Notes under the pieces: generated by a model | What the model saw: only the letters and a program-made list of their open reading frames with translations | What the model was told of the DNA's origin: nothing | The model's database searches: none | Source: a virus | Direction: 5' to 3' (one strand) | Length of the DNA stretch: 36,242 nucleotides | IMG/VR virus record: IMGVR_UViG_3300035703_000236 | Location: 1-36,242 of that record | Position numbers and translations under genes: made by a program | Part shown: positions 1-6,459 of the stretch, in pieces | Numbering within the stretch: position 1 is the first letter of the stretch | Layout of the letters: each line of letters begins with the position of its first letter

Positions 1-127
1 AGCCACGTCTTGGCCTTGCCCCAGAGTTCAGCGCGCAGGTTCATATACTGGCCTTTGACGGCGGGCGACTCGCCGACGTTAATTCCGCGACACGGAACTT
101 TTAACTCGCGCAGGCGGTCAACGACGC
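1..127. repeat. Left copy of 127-bp terminal direct repeat (circular-assembly overlap)
   Basis: Bases 1-127 are identical to 36116-36242. Both copies lie inside one continuous terL reading frame, so joining them restores an intact gene. The length of 127 equals a common maximum k-mer size of short-read assemblers, so this is most likely the overlap of a circular contig and not a biological terminal repeat. Confidence 0.95.
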
Positions 128-1145
128 CGGCGCCAAGTCCGATGCTGTCCACCAGTATCTCGGCCGGCTTGCTCTTGTAGTCCGCCATCTCGTACTCGTG
201 CAGTACCGCACCCGTCAGCGACATCAGGTCTAGGTTGCGCCACGTCTTGACGGGTTCTAGCACCACGTTGCCTTGGCGCTTGCAGAGTGCAGAGGAGTCG
301 GTGCCATAGCGCGCCACGTCTAGCCCCCAGAGGATCGGCGCGCCGGGGTTCTGCACCACGTCACGATCCATCGCCGTCTGGGCTAACTCAAGGCTGATCA
401 GCGTGTCGTCGTCGGCCAGCGGGAACTCGCCGAGCACGCGCACTCGGTAGGCGTTACTGCCCTCGCCATAGCGCGACTTCATTTCGTTTACGTACTCGGC
501 CGAGACGCGGGGCGAGTCTAGGCAGGAGACGTGTAGGTTTTTCCACTCGGACGATAGGCGGTTGAAGGTGTCGTAAAAATACCCCTGCGTCTTGGTGGGG
601 TTGCCGAGCAGCAAGGTGGTGGCGTTGTGTCCTGACATCGAGCCGCCAGCGGATTCGAATACAGCCTCGGAGACACCCGGCGCTTCGTCCACCACCAGCA
701 GCACATACTCGGCGTGGATACCTTGCAGGGCGTCCGGCTGCTCGGCGCGGCTGGTGCGGGCGGAGATGAAGGCTTCTTCTGGACTGGCTTTTAATTCAAT
801 TCGGTCGGACTTGATCTCAAGCAAGTCCCCTATGGCGGGGGGTAGCAGCTTGGCCCAGCGGCGGCACTCGCCGAAGAGGGCGTCGAATAACTGGCTGGCC
901 GTGGGGGCGGTGACGACCACTTTGACGGGTACGCGGGTGAGCATGTACCAGAGCATGGCCCACGAGGCGGCGGTGGACTTGCCGGTGCCGTGGCCAGAGC
1001 GGACTGACACCTTGCGCTCTCCCTTCGCCAGAAGCCCTAGGAGCTGACGTTGCCATGGGTCTGGGGTGACCCCTAGCACCTCCTCCACGAAGGCCACAGG
1101 ATCGCTGTAATAGCGTTTAACGAAGTCGAGGTATGGATTCTGCAT
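1..1145 (-). CDS. terL: Terminase large subunit, N-terminal 381 codons (gene continues at the right end)
   Basis: This is the packaging motor ATPase/nuclease, cut by the window edge. Read from ATG at 1145 and continued across the circle to 35863, it gives a 465-residue protein, a normal TerL length. The Walker A motif (SGHGTGKS, about residues 50-57) and the Walker B motif (VLLVVDE, about 148-154) mark the ATPase. A first nuclease aspartate is seen in LDVARYGTD (about D276) and another acidic motif in DSIGLG (about D333). An in-frame stop lies six bases upstream of the ATG, so the start is fixed, yet there is no Shine-Dalgarno sequence before it, only an A-rich stretch. It is separated from terS by an unusual 250-bp gap. 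Function is assigned from family motifs. Confidence 0.95.
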   Translation of the reverse strand, partial: MQNPYLDFVKRYYSDPVAFVEEVLGVTPDPWQRQLLGLLAKGERKVSVRSGHGTGKSTAASWAMLWYMLTRVPVKVVVTAPTASQLFDALFGECRRWAKLLPPAIGDLLEIKSDRIELKASPEEAFISARTSRAEQPDALQGIHAEYVLLVVDEAPGVSEAVFESAGGSMSGHNATTLLLGNPTKTQGYFYDTFNRLSSEWKNLHVSCLDSPRVSAEYVNEMKSRYGEGSNAYRVRVLGEFPLADDDTLISLELAQTAMDRDVVQNPGAPILWGLDVARYGTDSSALCKRQGNVVLEPVKTWRNLDLMSLTGAVLHEYEMADYKSKPAEILVDSIGLGAGVVDRLRELKVPCRGINVGESPAVKGQYMNLRAELWGKAKTW

Positions 1146-1216
1146 TTTTTAATTCGGTACGTGTGGGGTTACGCCAGCGCCCGCCCCCGGCAGGGGGTAC
1201 CACCGGGGGGGGGTAG

Positions 1217-1236
1217 ATGCGAATAATTCTCATTTG
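1217..1236. repeat. Fur-box-like dyad, copy 1
   Basis: The 20-bp element differs from the copy at 1405-1424 by a single base at the centre. Its core is a 7-1-7 dyad, TGCGAAT-A-ATTCTCA (1218-1232), which matches the Fur consensus TGATAAT-N-ATTATCA at 11 of 14 positions. It lies about 70 bases upstream of terL. Binding by host Fur or by terminase is inference. Confidence 0.6.
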
Positions 1237-1253
1237 ACTCACAATTCACAGGA

Positions 1254-1266
1254 TATCAACAGGTTA
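1254..1266 (+). promoter_or_regulatory. Candidate IHF site overlapping a DnaA-box-like sequence
   Basis: TATCAACAGGTTA fits the IHF consensus WATCAANNNNTTR at every defined position. It shares its last three bases with TTATCCACT (1264-1272), which matches the DnaA box TTATCCACA at 8 of 9. IHF sites are known parts of phage cos regions and origins. A single consensus match can arise by chance, so confidence is limited. Confidence 0.4.
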
Positions 1267-1288
1267 TCCACTATTTAACATAATGGGT

Positions 1289-1294
1289 ATTATA
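1289..1294 (-). promoter_or_regulatory. Candidate -10 element of a leftward promoter for terL and late genes
   Basis: On the minus strand the hexamer is a perfect TATAAT. The best -35 candidate, TTGCAA, is 20 bases away, longer than usual, and there is no extended -10. Transcription would start near 1282, which places the Fur-like dyad at 1217-1236 about 50 bases into the transcript. Confidence 0.35.
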
Positions 1295-1395
1295 CGAACT
1301 TCGCGCACAACCCCTTGCAAATCAATGACTTGCGCGTGCGCTGTTTCGCGCTGCGCGCCGAACCGTCGATTATGCGCATAGCCGTGCATAAAACC

Positions 1396-1938
1396 TCAGT
1401 CTAAATGCGAATGATTCTCATTTGCGTCTGCATCTGATGAATCGCGCGCGTCCGAAACGCTGTGCGTCGCTGTGTGCGAAGTCAGCTTTTCTGGCTCCAC
1501 ATGACTCACCGTCTTCATCAGGTTGCGCACTGCCTCAAGGTGCAGCTTGGTCGTGTCGGTTATCTCGATCTTCTGTTGCACTTTGTCGCCCCATTGCTGC
1601 ATGTCCAATCGAGAGGCAACCCAGCGCCGAATGTCAGACGCAACCTTGGCGGCTTGAGGGTCGATCTGTTCCTGCTCCACCGAGTCAGCCAGTCGCTCAA
1701 TACGGTCAACGTGCCATAAGGCTCGAGCACGCTTGGCGTTCTCCACCATCTGCTTCCTGCCTTCATCAGCCATTAGGAACTGGTGCAACCTGCCGTAAGG
1801 TATCTGCGCCGTTAAAGCAAACTGCACAAGGCTGCCGCCGTTGCTGACGTATTCGCACAGCTCAGGCATGAAGTTATCCTTGGCCATCAGAGCAATGGCA
1901 CGCTCCCGCTTTTCTCGCTTCTTGGGTGATCCAGCCAT
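1396..1938 (-). CDS. terS: Terminase small subunit (Sf6 gp1-like)
   Basis: The 180-residue protein should recognise the packaging site and hand DNA to TerL. An N-terminal helical region (about residues 12-60) fits a DNA-binding HTH. The segment around residues 92-122, with PQAAKVASDIRRWVASRL followed by QQWGDKVQQ, is the characteristic conserved block of Sf6-type small terminases. The C-terminal tail from about residue 145 is Ser/Thr/Asp/His-rich and probably disordered. The ATG overlaps the stop of the upstream zinc-ribbon gene by one base. The 3' end of the gene contains the second Fur-like dyad, so the last residues are encoded by that element. The assignment rests on the family motif and on position before terL. 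Confidence 0.85.
   Translation of the reverse strand: MAGSPKKREKRERAIALMAKDNFMPELCEYVSNGGSLVQFALTAQIPYGRLHQFLMADEGRKQMVENAKRARALWHVDRIERLADSVEQEQIDPQAAKVASDIRRWVASRLDMQQWGDKVQQKIEITDTTKLHLEAVRNLMKTVSHVEPEKLTSHTATHSVSDARDSSDADANENHSHLD
1405..1424. repeat. Fur-box-like dyad, copy 2, inside the end of terS
   Basis: Same 20-bp element as at 1217-1236, offset by 188 bp, with one base different at the dyad centre. Core TGCGAAT-G-ATTCTCA lies at 1406-1420 and extends to a near-palindrome AAATG...CATTT (1403-1423). It encodes the C-terminal residues of TerS and so is constrained at both DNA and protein level. Confidence 0.6.
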
Positions 1939-2237
1939 CAGTCGTCGCTCATGTGCGCGTAAGTGCTCACGTCCTCATAGTCCATGTCGTAACCCTCAAG
2001 CGCCACCACGTCGAAGTTGCTGTAAGTACGTTTAGGCTTTTCGTCCTGCACATGCTTGCGCACGCTTCTTGGTAGCGGCTTGTTCTTGATCTCGTCAACG
2101 TAAACCCTGCGCCAGACCTTCTCGGTCGTTGTGAACCTAAAACCGCAGGTCAGGCACTCACGCCTTCGTCTAGCCTCTGTCGGGAACTGGTAGACCTTGA
2201 TGACCTCGGTCTGTTTCCCACACTTCGCGCATTTCAT
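1938..2237 (-). CDS. NrdR-like zinc-ribbon protein
   Basis: The 99-residue protein starts with a zinc ribbon: C3-x2-C6 and C28-x2-C31. RRRRECLTCG then runs into FRFTTTEK, which is the signature of the N-terminal domain of NrdR, the repressor of ribonucleotide reductase genes. The ATP-cone that makes up the rest of NrdR is absent; the C-terminal half is acidic and unrelated. It could bind DNA or simply be a structural zinc ribbon. The gene overlaps the nuclease gene upstream by four bases (ATGA) and terS downstream by one. A role in regulating host nucleotide metabolism is inference only. Confidence 0.6.
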   Translation of the reverse strand: MKCAKCGKQTEVIKVYQFPTEARRRRECLTCGFRFTTTEKVWRRVYVDEIKNKPLPRSVRKHVQDEKPKRTYSNFDVVALEGYDMDYEDVSTYAHMSDD

Positions 2238-2557
2238 CTTTCTGGTAACTCACGTTTGGCCATCTCGAGCCAATCTTCCAATGGCTGGATGACAACGAAT
2301 CCTTTGTGATCGCCTCTTGCAACCACTACCGGCTTGTCAGTTGGCTTGCAGGCTCGCTGGCACTGCTCAAGCCACTCGTAGACTGCAATGGACTTGCGGC
2401 GCTTGACCTCGATCAGAAACTGAGCCAGTCGCACATCAGCGCCACCGTCTCGAGCTTGACCTAGGATTCTGGAAGTCTGCCATCCGGTCTTCTCGGATAT
2501 GATCTTGCAGACCTCGCGTTCGGTCTCAGCACCACGTTGTCTTTGCCTTGCTCCCAT
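2234..2557 (-). CDS. PD-(D/E)XK nuclease, Holliday-junction-resolvase-like
   Basis: The 107-residue protein carries a compact PD-(D/E)XK core: an early acidic residue (E11 or E15), D41 in GGADVRL, and E50-V-K52 in FLIEVKRRK. After the core comes an amphipathic helix with WLEQCQRAC. Size and motif spacing fit phage resolvases or VRR-NUC-type enzymes that cut branched DNA, which would help clear recombination intermediates before packaging. The ATG at 2557 has a good ribosome site (GAGGTGGTGAG). Substrate is not visible from sequence. Confidence 0.65.
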   Translation of the reverse strand: MGARQRQRGAETEREVCKIISEKTGWQTSRILGQARDGGADVRLAQFLIEVKRRKSIAVYEWLEQCQRACKPTDKPVVVARGDHKGFVVIQPLEDWLEMAKRELPER

Positions 2558-2558
2558 C

Positions 2559-2933
2559 TCACCACCTCGCGGATATTCTGCCTAAGTCTACAGCACGACA
2601 CAGACCAGCAATCAATGGCCGCACTCTGCGCCGCATGGTTTTGTTCTCACGTCGCTGCCTTCTGCGCTTGTCAGCATGACGCCAGTAGTACTCCCGGTGA
2701 TACTCGGTTCGTGACTTCTTGGGGTTAGACCGCCAGCCGTCTGGCTGCCTTGCTACATCCACGGCATCACAAATGATGGCGATGGTTTGCCGTAACTCTC
2801 GGTTCTCATCTGCCATCTTGGTCAGATCGTCAACCGAGTATCCTTTCTTTCGGTGCGCTTCCTTGTGCCACCGATGTGGCCAGCCGCCCGTGTTCTGTAC
2901 GCCGCAGATTGGGCAATTCTTTCGGGTCACCAT
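2559..2933 (-). CDS. Small zinc-finger-like basic protein, unknown function
   Basis: The frame is open to 3119, but the start at 2933 is preferred. It gives 124 residues, begins MVTRKNCPICG, and overlaps the preceding gene by only seven bases, whereas the long version would lie almost wholly on top of that gene. C7-x2-C10 with H20 and H24 (HRWHKEAH) suggests one zinc site. The middle is predicted helical, and the segment from about residue 70 is very basic with repeated Arg/Tyr (SRTEYHREYYWRHADKRRR), consistent with nucleic acid binding. I do not recognise a family. Confidence 0.6.
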   Translation of the reverse strand: MVTRKNCPICGVQNTGGWPHRWHKEAHRKKGYSVDDLTKMADENRELRQTIAIICDAVDVARQPDGWRSNPKKSRTEYHREYYWRHADKRRRQRRENKTMRRRVRPLIAGLCRAVDLGRISARW

Positions 2934-3178
2934 TGGAACTGCTCCTTCCGTCGTTTCGGGGTGTCGTACTTGGCCTCCTCGGCCTGACTGACCGCTTCCT
3001 CGAACGTGTCGAAGGTGCCTAGGCCAATCGGGATCACCGAACCATCGCGCCCACGTCGCCAGACGGTATAGGTCGTCTTGCCGTTGATGTTCTGGTCGCG
3101 GATAGAAAACCGACGGCACTTGGAGGTTTTACCCCAGAAGTCCGAGTCCTCCCACTCAAGCGGGCCGAGCAGGTTCAT
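2927..3178 (-). CDS. Hypothetical phage protein
   Basis: The ATG at 3178 gives 83 residues and is preceded by AGGA at good spacing; an upstream GTG at 3202 would overlap the previous gene. The sequence alternates short beta-strand-like stretches (RFSIRDQ, TTYTVWRRGRDG, VIPIGLGTF) with a helix (FEEAVSQAEEAKY). This resembles small AP2-like or integrase arm-binding-like folds, but I see no signature residues. It lies in the leftward early operon between the replication repeats and terS. Confidence 0.55.
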   Translation of the reverse strand: MNLLGPLEWEDSDFWGKTSKCRRFSIRDQNINGKTTYTVWRRGRDGSVIPIGLGTFDTFEEAVSQAEEAKYDTPKRRKEQFQW

Positions 3179-3189
3179 GCTGTCCTGCT

Positions 3190-3414
3190 TCACTCCGCCC
3201 ACCTCGGCTTAGTGCCCACCTCGCCAGCCTCGTCTTGGTAGTGGACTAGCTTTGCACCAAAGTGCTGCTGGAAGGTCTTGAGCACGGCATAGTCGTCCGT
3301 GCCGACCACCGACAGGATGCGCTTGGCAGTCGGCGTCTCTGCCACTGGGTCGGACAGTTTCATGCGCTTTAACGGCACACTGTTGCGCTGACGCAACTTG
3401 GGGGATTTCTTCAT
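3190..3414 (-). CDS. Hypothetical 74-residue protein next to the GGGG-repeat cluster
   Basis: A small basic N-terminus (MKKSPKLRQRN) is followed by a predicted alpha/beta segment (LSVVGTDDYAVLKTFQQHFG). No family is recognised. It is the first gene after the repeat cluster at 3427-3608, directly downstream of the primase-helicase. The ribosome site is weak (GGTGGTGC). Its position next to a candidate origin makes a role in replication control possible but unproven. Confidence 0.5.
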   Translation of the reverse strand: MKKSPKLRQRNSVPLKRMKLSDPVAETPTAKRILSVVGTDDYAVLKTFQQHFGAKLVHYQDEAGEVGTKPRWAE

Positions 3415-3426
3415 GCTGCACCACCA

Positions 3427-3608
3427 ACTGGGGAAAAACTGGGGGAAAACCCAAAACGCGCGTAAGTCATTGATTCTTGGTTCCCCCAGTTGATTCCCCT
3501 ATATATAACTGGGGAACTGGGGAACTTGGGGAAAAACCCCAAGATTCCCCTCCCCAGTTGCTTATGCGACCTAGGGATGACTTGGGGAAACTGGGGAAAC
3601 TGGGGGAA
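3427..3608. repeat. Cluster of ACTGGGGAA repeats, candidate iteron origin
   Basis: Direct copies of ACT(T)GGGG(G)AA lie at 3427, 3438, 3508, 3516, 3524, 3580, 3590 and 3599. Inverted copies or partial copies lie at 3481-3490, 3492-3499, 3537-3543 and 3545-3558. The centre is AT-rich (ATATATAA at 3501-3508). Copies at 3508-3533 and 3580-3608 are head-to-tail with 8-10 base periods. The block fills the gap between the primase-helicase stop (3619) and the next gene. Position and architecture resemble an iteron-type origin; function is inference. Confidence 0.6.
3574..3606 (+). other. G-quadruplex-capable motif just behind the primase-helicase gene
   Basis: Four G-tracts (3574-3576, 3584-3587, 3593-3596, 3602-3606) are separated by loops of 7, 5 and 5 bases, which satisfies the usual G3+N1-7 rule. 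It lies on the strand opposite to the leftward transcript, within the repeat cluster, 13 bases past the primase stop codon. Confidence 0.45.
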
Positions 3609-3618
3609 ACTTAGTTGC

Positions 3619-5871
3619 TCAGAAGGGTACATCTTCATCCTCCACGCCCTTCTCGCCCACCTTGTACGCACTAAAGTACCGCCCCTTCGCGTGGTCACGA
3701 GCGGACACCTTCGTGATGCTCCCATCGCGCTCCCACTCATCGAGCACCCGGCGGACAACCGACCGCGCTCCTGCGTCGTTCAGGTCAAGCTCCATGTGCT
3801 TCGCCACGATCTGCCCAGCCCACTGCGAGCTACGCACATCGGCGCGCACCAAGAGCGGGTCTTTGTTATAAGCCGCCTCGAGGTCGCGCAACACGATCAT
3901 CTTCTGCCCGTGCGTCAACTGCGCGTCGGCGGTAGGCGGACTCCACTCTGCGACCACGCCCACCTTGTCGCCTTCGGGGTACACGCTGTCGGCGTTGCCA
4001 AGCTCTACGCTCACCAACTGCCGCCATAAGCGCTCATCAGTCGGCGGTCGCATGTTCGCCTTCGGGTTCTGCAGCCAGAAGTACCGGCGGCGCTCCTTAA
4101 GGTCGATGTTGTACCGCTCGGCCTCGCCGTTGTTCATCGGTGAGGCGATGCGCACGCTACGACAGGCGCCGAGTAGCGCCGACGCACCGCGCACATCCTC
4201 GCTCGATGCCTCGTTGCCGTTGCCCTTGCGGAAGTGATGCACGATTTCGACGGCGATGTTGGCTTGCTCAGCGATAGCGCGCCATTCCCACATCACCTTC
4301 TCCATGGCCGGGTTGTTGTTCTCATTGACCGCGTGCGTGGCAATGAACGGGTCAAGGATCATGGCGTCAATGCCCTCGGCCTTCGCCTGCGCCACGATCT
4401 GCTCACGCGCTGCCGGCATCTGCATCACCGTGCCGTCTATCTCCTCAGCCACGATGATGCGCGTATCGCGTCCGCTCGTGATGTACAGGTTCTGCGCTAC
4501 CTCTTCGGCGTCGATGGCGTAATGCATACAGATCGCAGCCAACCTGCGCTGCAGCTCGTCCATCGGATCTTCCCCGTTATGCACCCACACCTTGAGCGGC
4601 CCAGTCGGTAGTTGCCACTTGCCGCGCAGCAGGTCGCGTCCAAGTGCCATGCTGATCGCCTCGACCATCGTCATCGACGACTTACCGCCGCCGCCCGCGC
4701 CGGCTGTCATGCTGACCATGCGGCGCATGTAGTGAAAGCCGTACAGCCATTGTCGCGGCGGGATGCTGTCGGCCGATACCGGCTGCCAGCGTTTGGCGAT
4801 GATGCCGGTGGTGGTGTCTTGTACCGACGTTGTGTGTACATCCGGCACTTCAGGCTCCACGTTCCTCACCATCCCCTGCGCCTCTGGCACATCGTCATAC
4901 GTCATCGCCGGTTCCTCGCGCTGTGGCGGCCCCAAGCGCACCGCCTCTGGCACCGGCACCCAGCCGCCGCCCTTGGCCGCATTGAAGAGGCTACCGAGCG
5001 TAACGCCCTTGCCGCGATCCAGATGAAACGACTGCCAGCGGTACTCGATGTCGGCGCGCCCGGCGTAATTATCCGGCAGGCTGCCGGTGATGCCGCCGCT
5101 CGACCATGCGTCCCACAGCTCAAGGCCATCGTCAGCGCCGCCGCTTGCGTAGTGCAGCGCCATGCCGACCATAAGCCACTGGTCGTACGCTGTGGGGTCG
5201 ATGTAGGCCAGCGCCTCGGTAATGCGCGGCAGGTCGCGCTGGAAGTCTTGACTGGTGCCAGGCTTCGGCGGCAGCTTGGCCGCCACATCTGCCGGTAGTT
5301 CCAAGTCCATGCGCCGCTCGTCGATCAGGCCAGCGGGCAGTGAGCGTATGTCGTTCAGCGGGCCGCCTTGGCCGTAGTGCAGTGGCCACCAGATGATGTA
5401 TCCGCCCTCGGCGCGGATGTCGAGGCCTTGCCGCTTGACCTTGCCGAGCGTGACGGATACGCCACCTCGGATCTTGACGCCGTGCGGCAGGCTGTAGATG
5501 TAGTGCCGCCCGCCGCTACCGCCGCCGGTCTGGTGGACTCGAGTGCCGGTTAGTGCGGCTTGATTCTCTGCCAGCCATTCTTGAGCCATCGAGTCAGCCG
5601 ACCGAGTATCGAAGTCGATGACGGCAAGTCCGGTGCGCTGGCCGGTTGGAACCCCAACGAGTGCGTCAGGGTGACTGGCCCAGAATCGACGAATCTGGGC
5701 TTCGTCTTGCGTGGCGTCTTTGAATCCGTTTTTGGTGAGCGGGCTTTTGGCCTTGAGGATGCGGCCGTCTGAATCTTTTTCATCATTCCTCCTGCATGGG
5801 AAAACGGGGTATTTCTTGGCCAGATCGAGGATGCGCTCGACGGGCACGATGGCGGTCAATTCTGGTTTCAT
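3619..5871 (-). CDS. Bifunctional primase-polymerase / superfamily 4-type helicase
   Basis: The 750-residue replication protein has an N-terminal prim-pol domain (about 15-190) with the catalytic DFD at 86-88 and GRHYIY at 121-126. A PriCT-like helical linker follows (about 212-300, with YDQWLMVGMALHYAS), then a RepA/AAA_25 helicase. In the helicase, Walker A is GAGGGGKSS (391-399), Walker B is AMILDP (503-508), and HHFRKG (545-550) fits the sensor region. It should prime and unwind phage DNA. The last residues, EDEDVPF, look like the acidic tip of single-strand-binding proteins (DDDIPF in E. coli SSB), which is odd on a primase. The start overlaps the upstream HTH gene by four bases. A GGGG-repeat cluster begins right after the stop. 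Confidence 0.9.
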   Translation of the reverse strand: MKPELTAIVPVERILDLAKKYPVFPCRRNDEKDSDGRILKAKSPLTKNGFKDATQDEAQIRRFWASHPDALVGVPTGQRTGLAVIDFDTRSADSMAQEWLAENQAALTGTRVHQTGGGSGGRHYIYSLPHGVKIRGGVSVTLGKVKRQGLDIRAEGGYIIWWPLHYGQGGPLNDIRSLPAGLIDERRMDLELPADVAAKLPPKPGTSQDFQRDLPRITEALAYIDPTAYDQWLMVGMALHYASGGADDGLELWDAWSSGGITGSLPDNYAGRADIEYRWQSFHLDRGKGVTLGSLFNAAKGGGWVPVPEAVRLGPPQREEPAMTYDDVPEAQGMVRNVEPEVPDVHTTSVQDTTTGIIAKRWQPVSADSIPPRQWLYGFHYMRRMVSMTAGAGGGGKSSMTMVEAISMALGRDLLRGKWQLPTGPLKVWVHNGEDPMDELQRRLAAICMHYAIDAEEVAQNLYITSGRDTRIIVAEEIDGTVMQMPAAREQIVAQAKAEGIDAMILDPFIATHAVNENNNPAMEKVMWEWRAIAEQANIAVEIVHHFRKGNGNEASSEDVRGASALLGACRSVRIASPMNNGEAERYNIDLKERRRYFWLQNPKANMRPPTDERLWRQLVSVELGNADSVYPEGDKVGVVAEWSPPTADAQLTHGQKMIVLRDLEAAYNKDPLLVRADVRSSQWAGQIVAKHMELDLNDAGARSVVRRVLDEWERDGSITKVSARDHAKGRYFSAYKVGEKGVEDEDVPF

Positions 5872-6080
5872 GGATAGATGTCCGGTCTGAGAGCCTTGCG
5901 TGATACACCAGTTGCGGATTCAACTGCAAGTACGCGCAGCGGTGGTATCCGCCCCTGCCGCACCCACCGACTGATCGCCGCTGGCGCGATGCCTAACTTC
6001 CGGGCAAGTGCAGACTGACCGCCTGCCTCATTGACCGCATGGATTAGTGCCGCTGCTTGCGGCGTGATTTTGTTGCTCAT
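5868..6080 (-). CDS. Cro/YdaS-like HTH regulator
   Basis: This 70-residue protein is almost entirely one HTH domain. QSALARKLGIAPAAISRWVR forms the helix-turn-helix at about residues 21-40, followed by GRIPPLRVLAVE, which is typical of Cro/YdaS proteins. It is the first gene of the leftward operon and faces the rightward early operon across a 163-bp control region that contains inverted repeats. It probably represses its own promoter and/or the rightward one to time early expression. No CI-type repressor or integrase is visible, so a simple lytic switch is more likely than lysogeny. Confidence 0.75.
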   Translation of the reverse strand: MSNKITPQAAALIHAVNEAGGQSALARKLGIAPAAISRWVRQGRIPPLRVLAVESATGVSRKALRPDIYP

Positions 6081-6091
6081 CCGCCGATATT

Positions 6092-6102
6092 AACCGATGG
6101 TT
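6092..6102. promoter_or_regulatory. Operator-like dyad AACC-GAT-GGTT
   Basis: A short perfect dyad lies 12 bases upstream of the Cro-like start codon, next to a possible leftward -10 (TAATAT on the minus strand, about 6088-6093). Its position suits autoregulation by the Cro-like protein. Short dyads are common, so this is tentative. Confidence 0.3.
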
Positions 6103-6129
6103 TTAGGAAAGGGAACTGTAAAATACATG

Positions 6130-6167
6130 GCAACAAATGTACCTATTTATTTTTAACCACCTGTTGC
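6130..6167. promoter_or_regulatory. Inverted repeat GCAACA...TGTTGC, candidate operator
   Basis: GCAACA (6130-6135) and TGTTGC (6162-6167) are inverted copies 26 bases apart. The right half overlaps the -35 of the rightward promoter, so a bound repressor would block it. A looped or paired binding of the Cro-like protein is a reasonable inference. Confidence 0.35.
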
Positions 6168-6191
6168 AATCCGTTTAGAAGCGCGTATGAT
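6164..6191 (+). promoter_or_regulatory. Rightward early promoter
   Basis: TTGCAA (6164-6169), a 16-base spacer and TATGAT (6186-6191) form a sigma70-type promoter. It is followed about 45 bases later by a strong ribosome site (AGAAGGAAA) and the first gene of the rightward operon at 6244. Confidence 0.55.
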
Positions 6192-6243
6192 TCAACTCAT
6201 GGACGGCGCGGTGCCGGGCCAGAAGTGATAGAAGGAAACGAAA

Positions 6244-6459
6244 ATGCAAGTCATCAAGCAGAATGTTCAGGTTGACGGCAAGGTGTACACCGCAACTCTG
6301 ATTGATGGTAAGTGCGTCAGTATTGCCGGCTCGCGCTATGCGGTTTGTACTCGTGGCTGGCGCTCTGGAAGAGACAAGATATTCACTGAAGTTTTTTTCA
6401 ACCTTGCCATGAATGGCCGCATCGCCAAAAAAGTGTTGAAAGCATTGGAGGAAAAGTGA
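6244..6459 (+). CDS. First gene of rightward early operon, unknown function
   Basis: The 71-residue protein has a predicted beta-rich N-terminus (KVYTATLIDGKCVSIAGSRY) and a basic C-terminal helix (NGRIAKKVLKALEEK). A strong Shine-Dalgarno (GAAGGAAAC) precedes the ATG. Being first behind the early promoter, it could be a host-takeover or regulatory protein, but no family is recognised. Its stop overlaps the next start by four bases. Confidence 0.65.
   Translation: MQVIKQNVQVDGKVYTATLIDGKCVSIAGSRYAVCTRGWRSGRDKIFTEVFFNLAMNGRIAKKVLKALEEK

Larger units (their letters stand above)
1146..1395. other. terS-terL intergenic control region, possible packaging or replication site
   Basis: This is the largest gap in a genome whose genes otherwise overlap. 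On one side of it sits a GC-rich block with a CCCCC-GGCA-GGGGG hairpin (1184-1197) and a run of nine G (1205-1213). Then come a dyad repeat (1217-1236), an exact match to the IHF consensus WATCAANNNNTTR (1254-1266), a DnaA-box-like TTATCCACT (1264-1272), a perfect leftward -10 hexamer (1289-1294) and a palindrome TATGCGCATA (1371-1380). No open reading frame of note is present. Density of protein-site look-alikes suggests a packaging site (cos or pac), an origin or a late promoter; which one is inference. Confidence 0.55.

Noticed and set aside
1-127. Possible biological terminal repeat (as in T7-like phages)
   Set aside because: Length is exactly 127, a standard assembler k-mer, and both copies lie in the middle of one gene; T7-like repeats usually lie outside coding genes and are longer.
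2559-3119. Long version (186 codons) of the zinc-finger-like gene
   Set aside because: The extra N-terminus covers the 83-residue gene in another frame and looks non-coding; start at 2933 gives a normal short overlap.
3427-3608. CRISPR array
   Set aside because: Repeats are 9-10 bases, head-to-tail, partly inverted and without spacers of constant length.
3411-3758. 115-codon minus-strand frame with FPQFPQFPQ repeat
   Set aside because: It overlaps the primase-helicase C-terminus in another frame; the FPQ repeat is only the translation of the GGGGAA DNA repeats.
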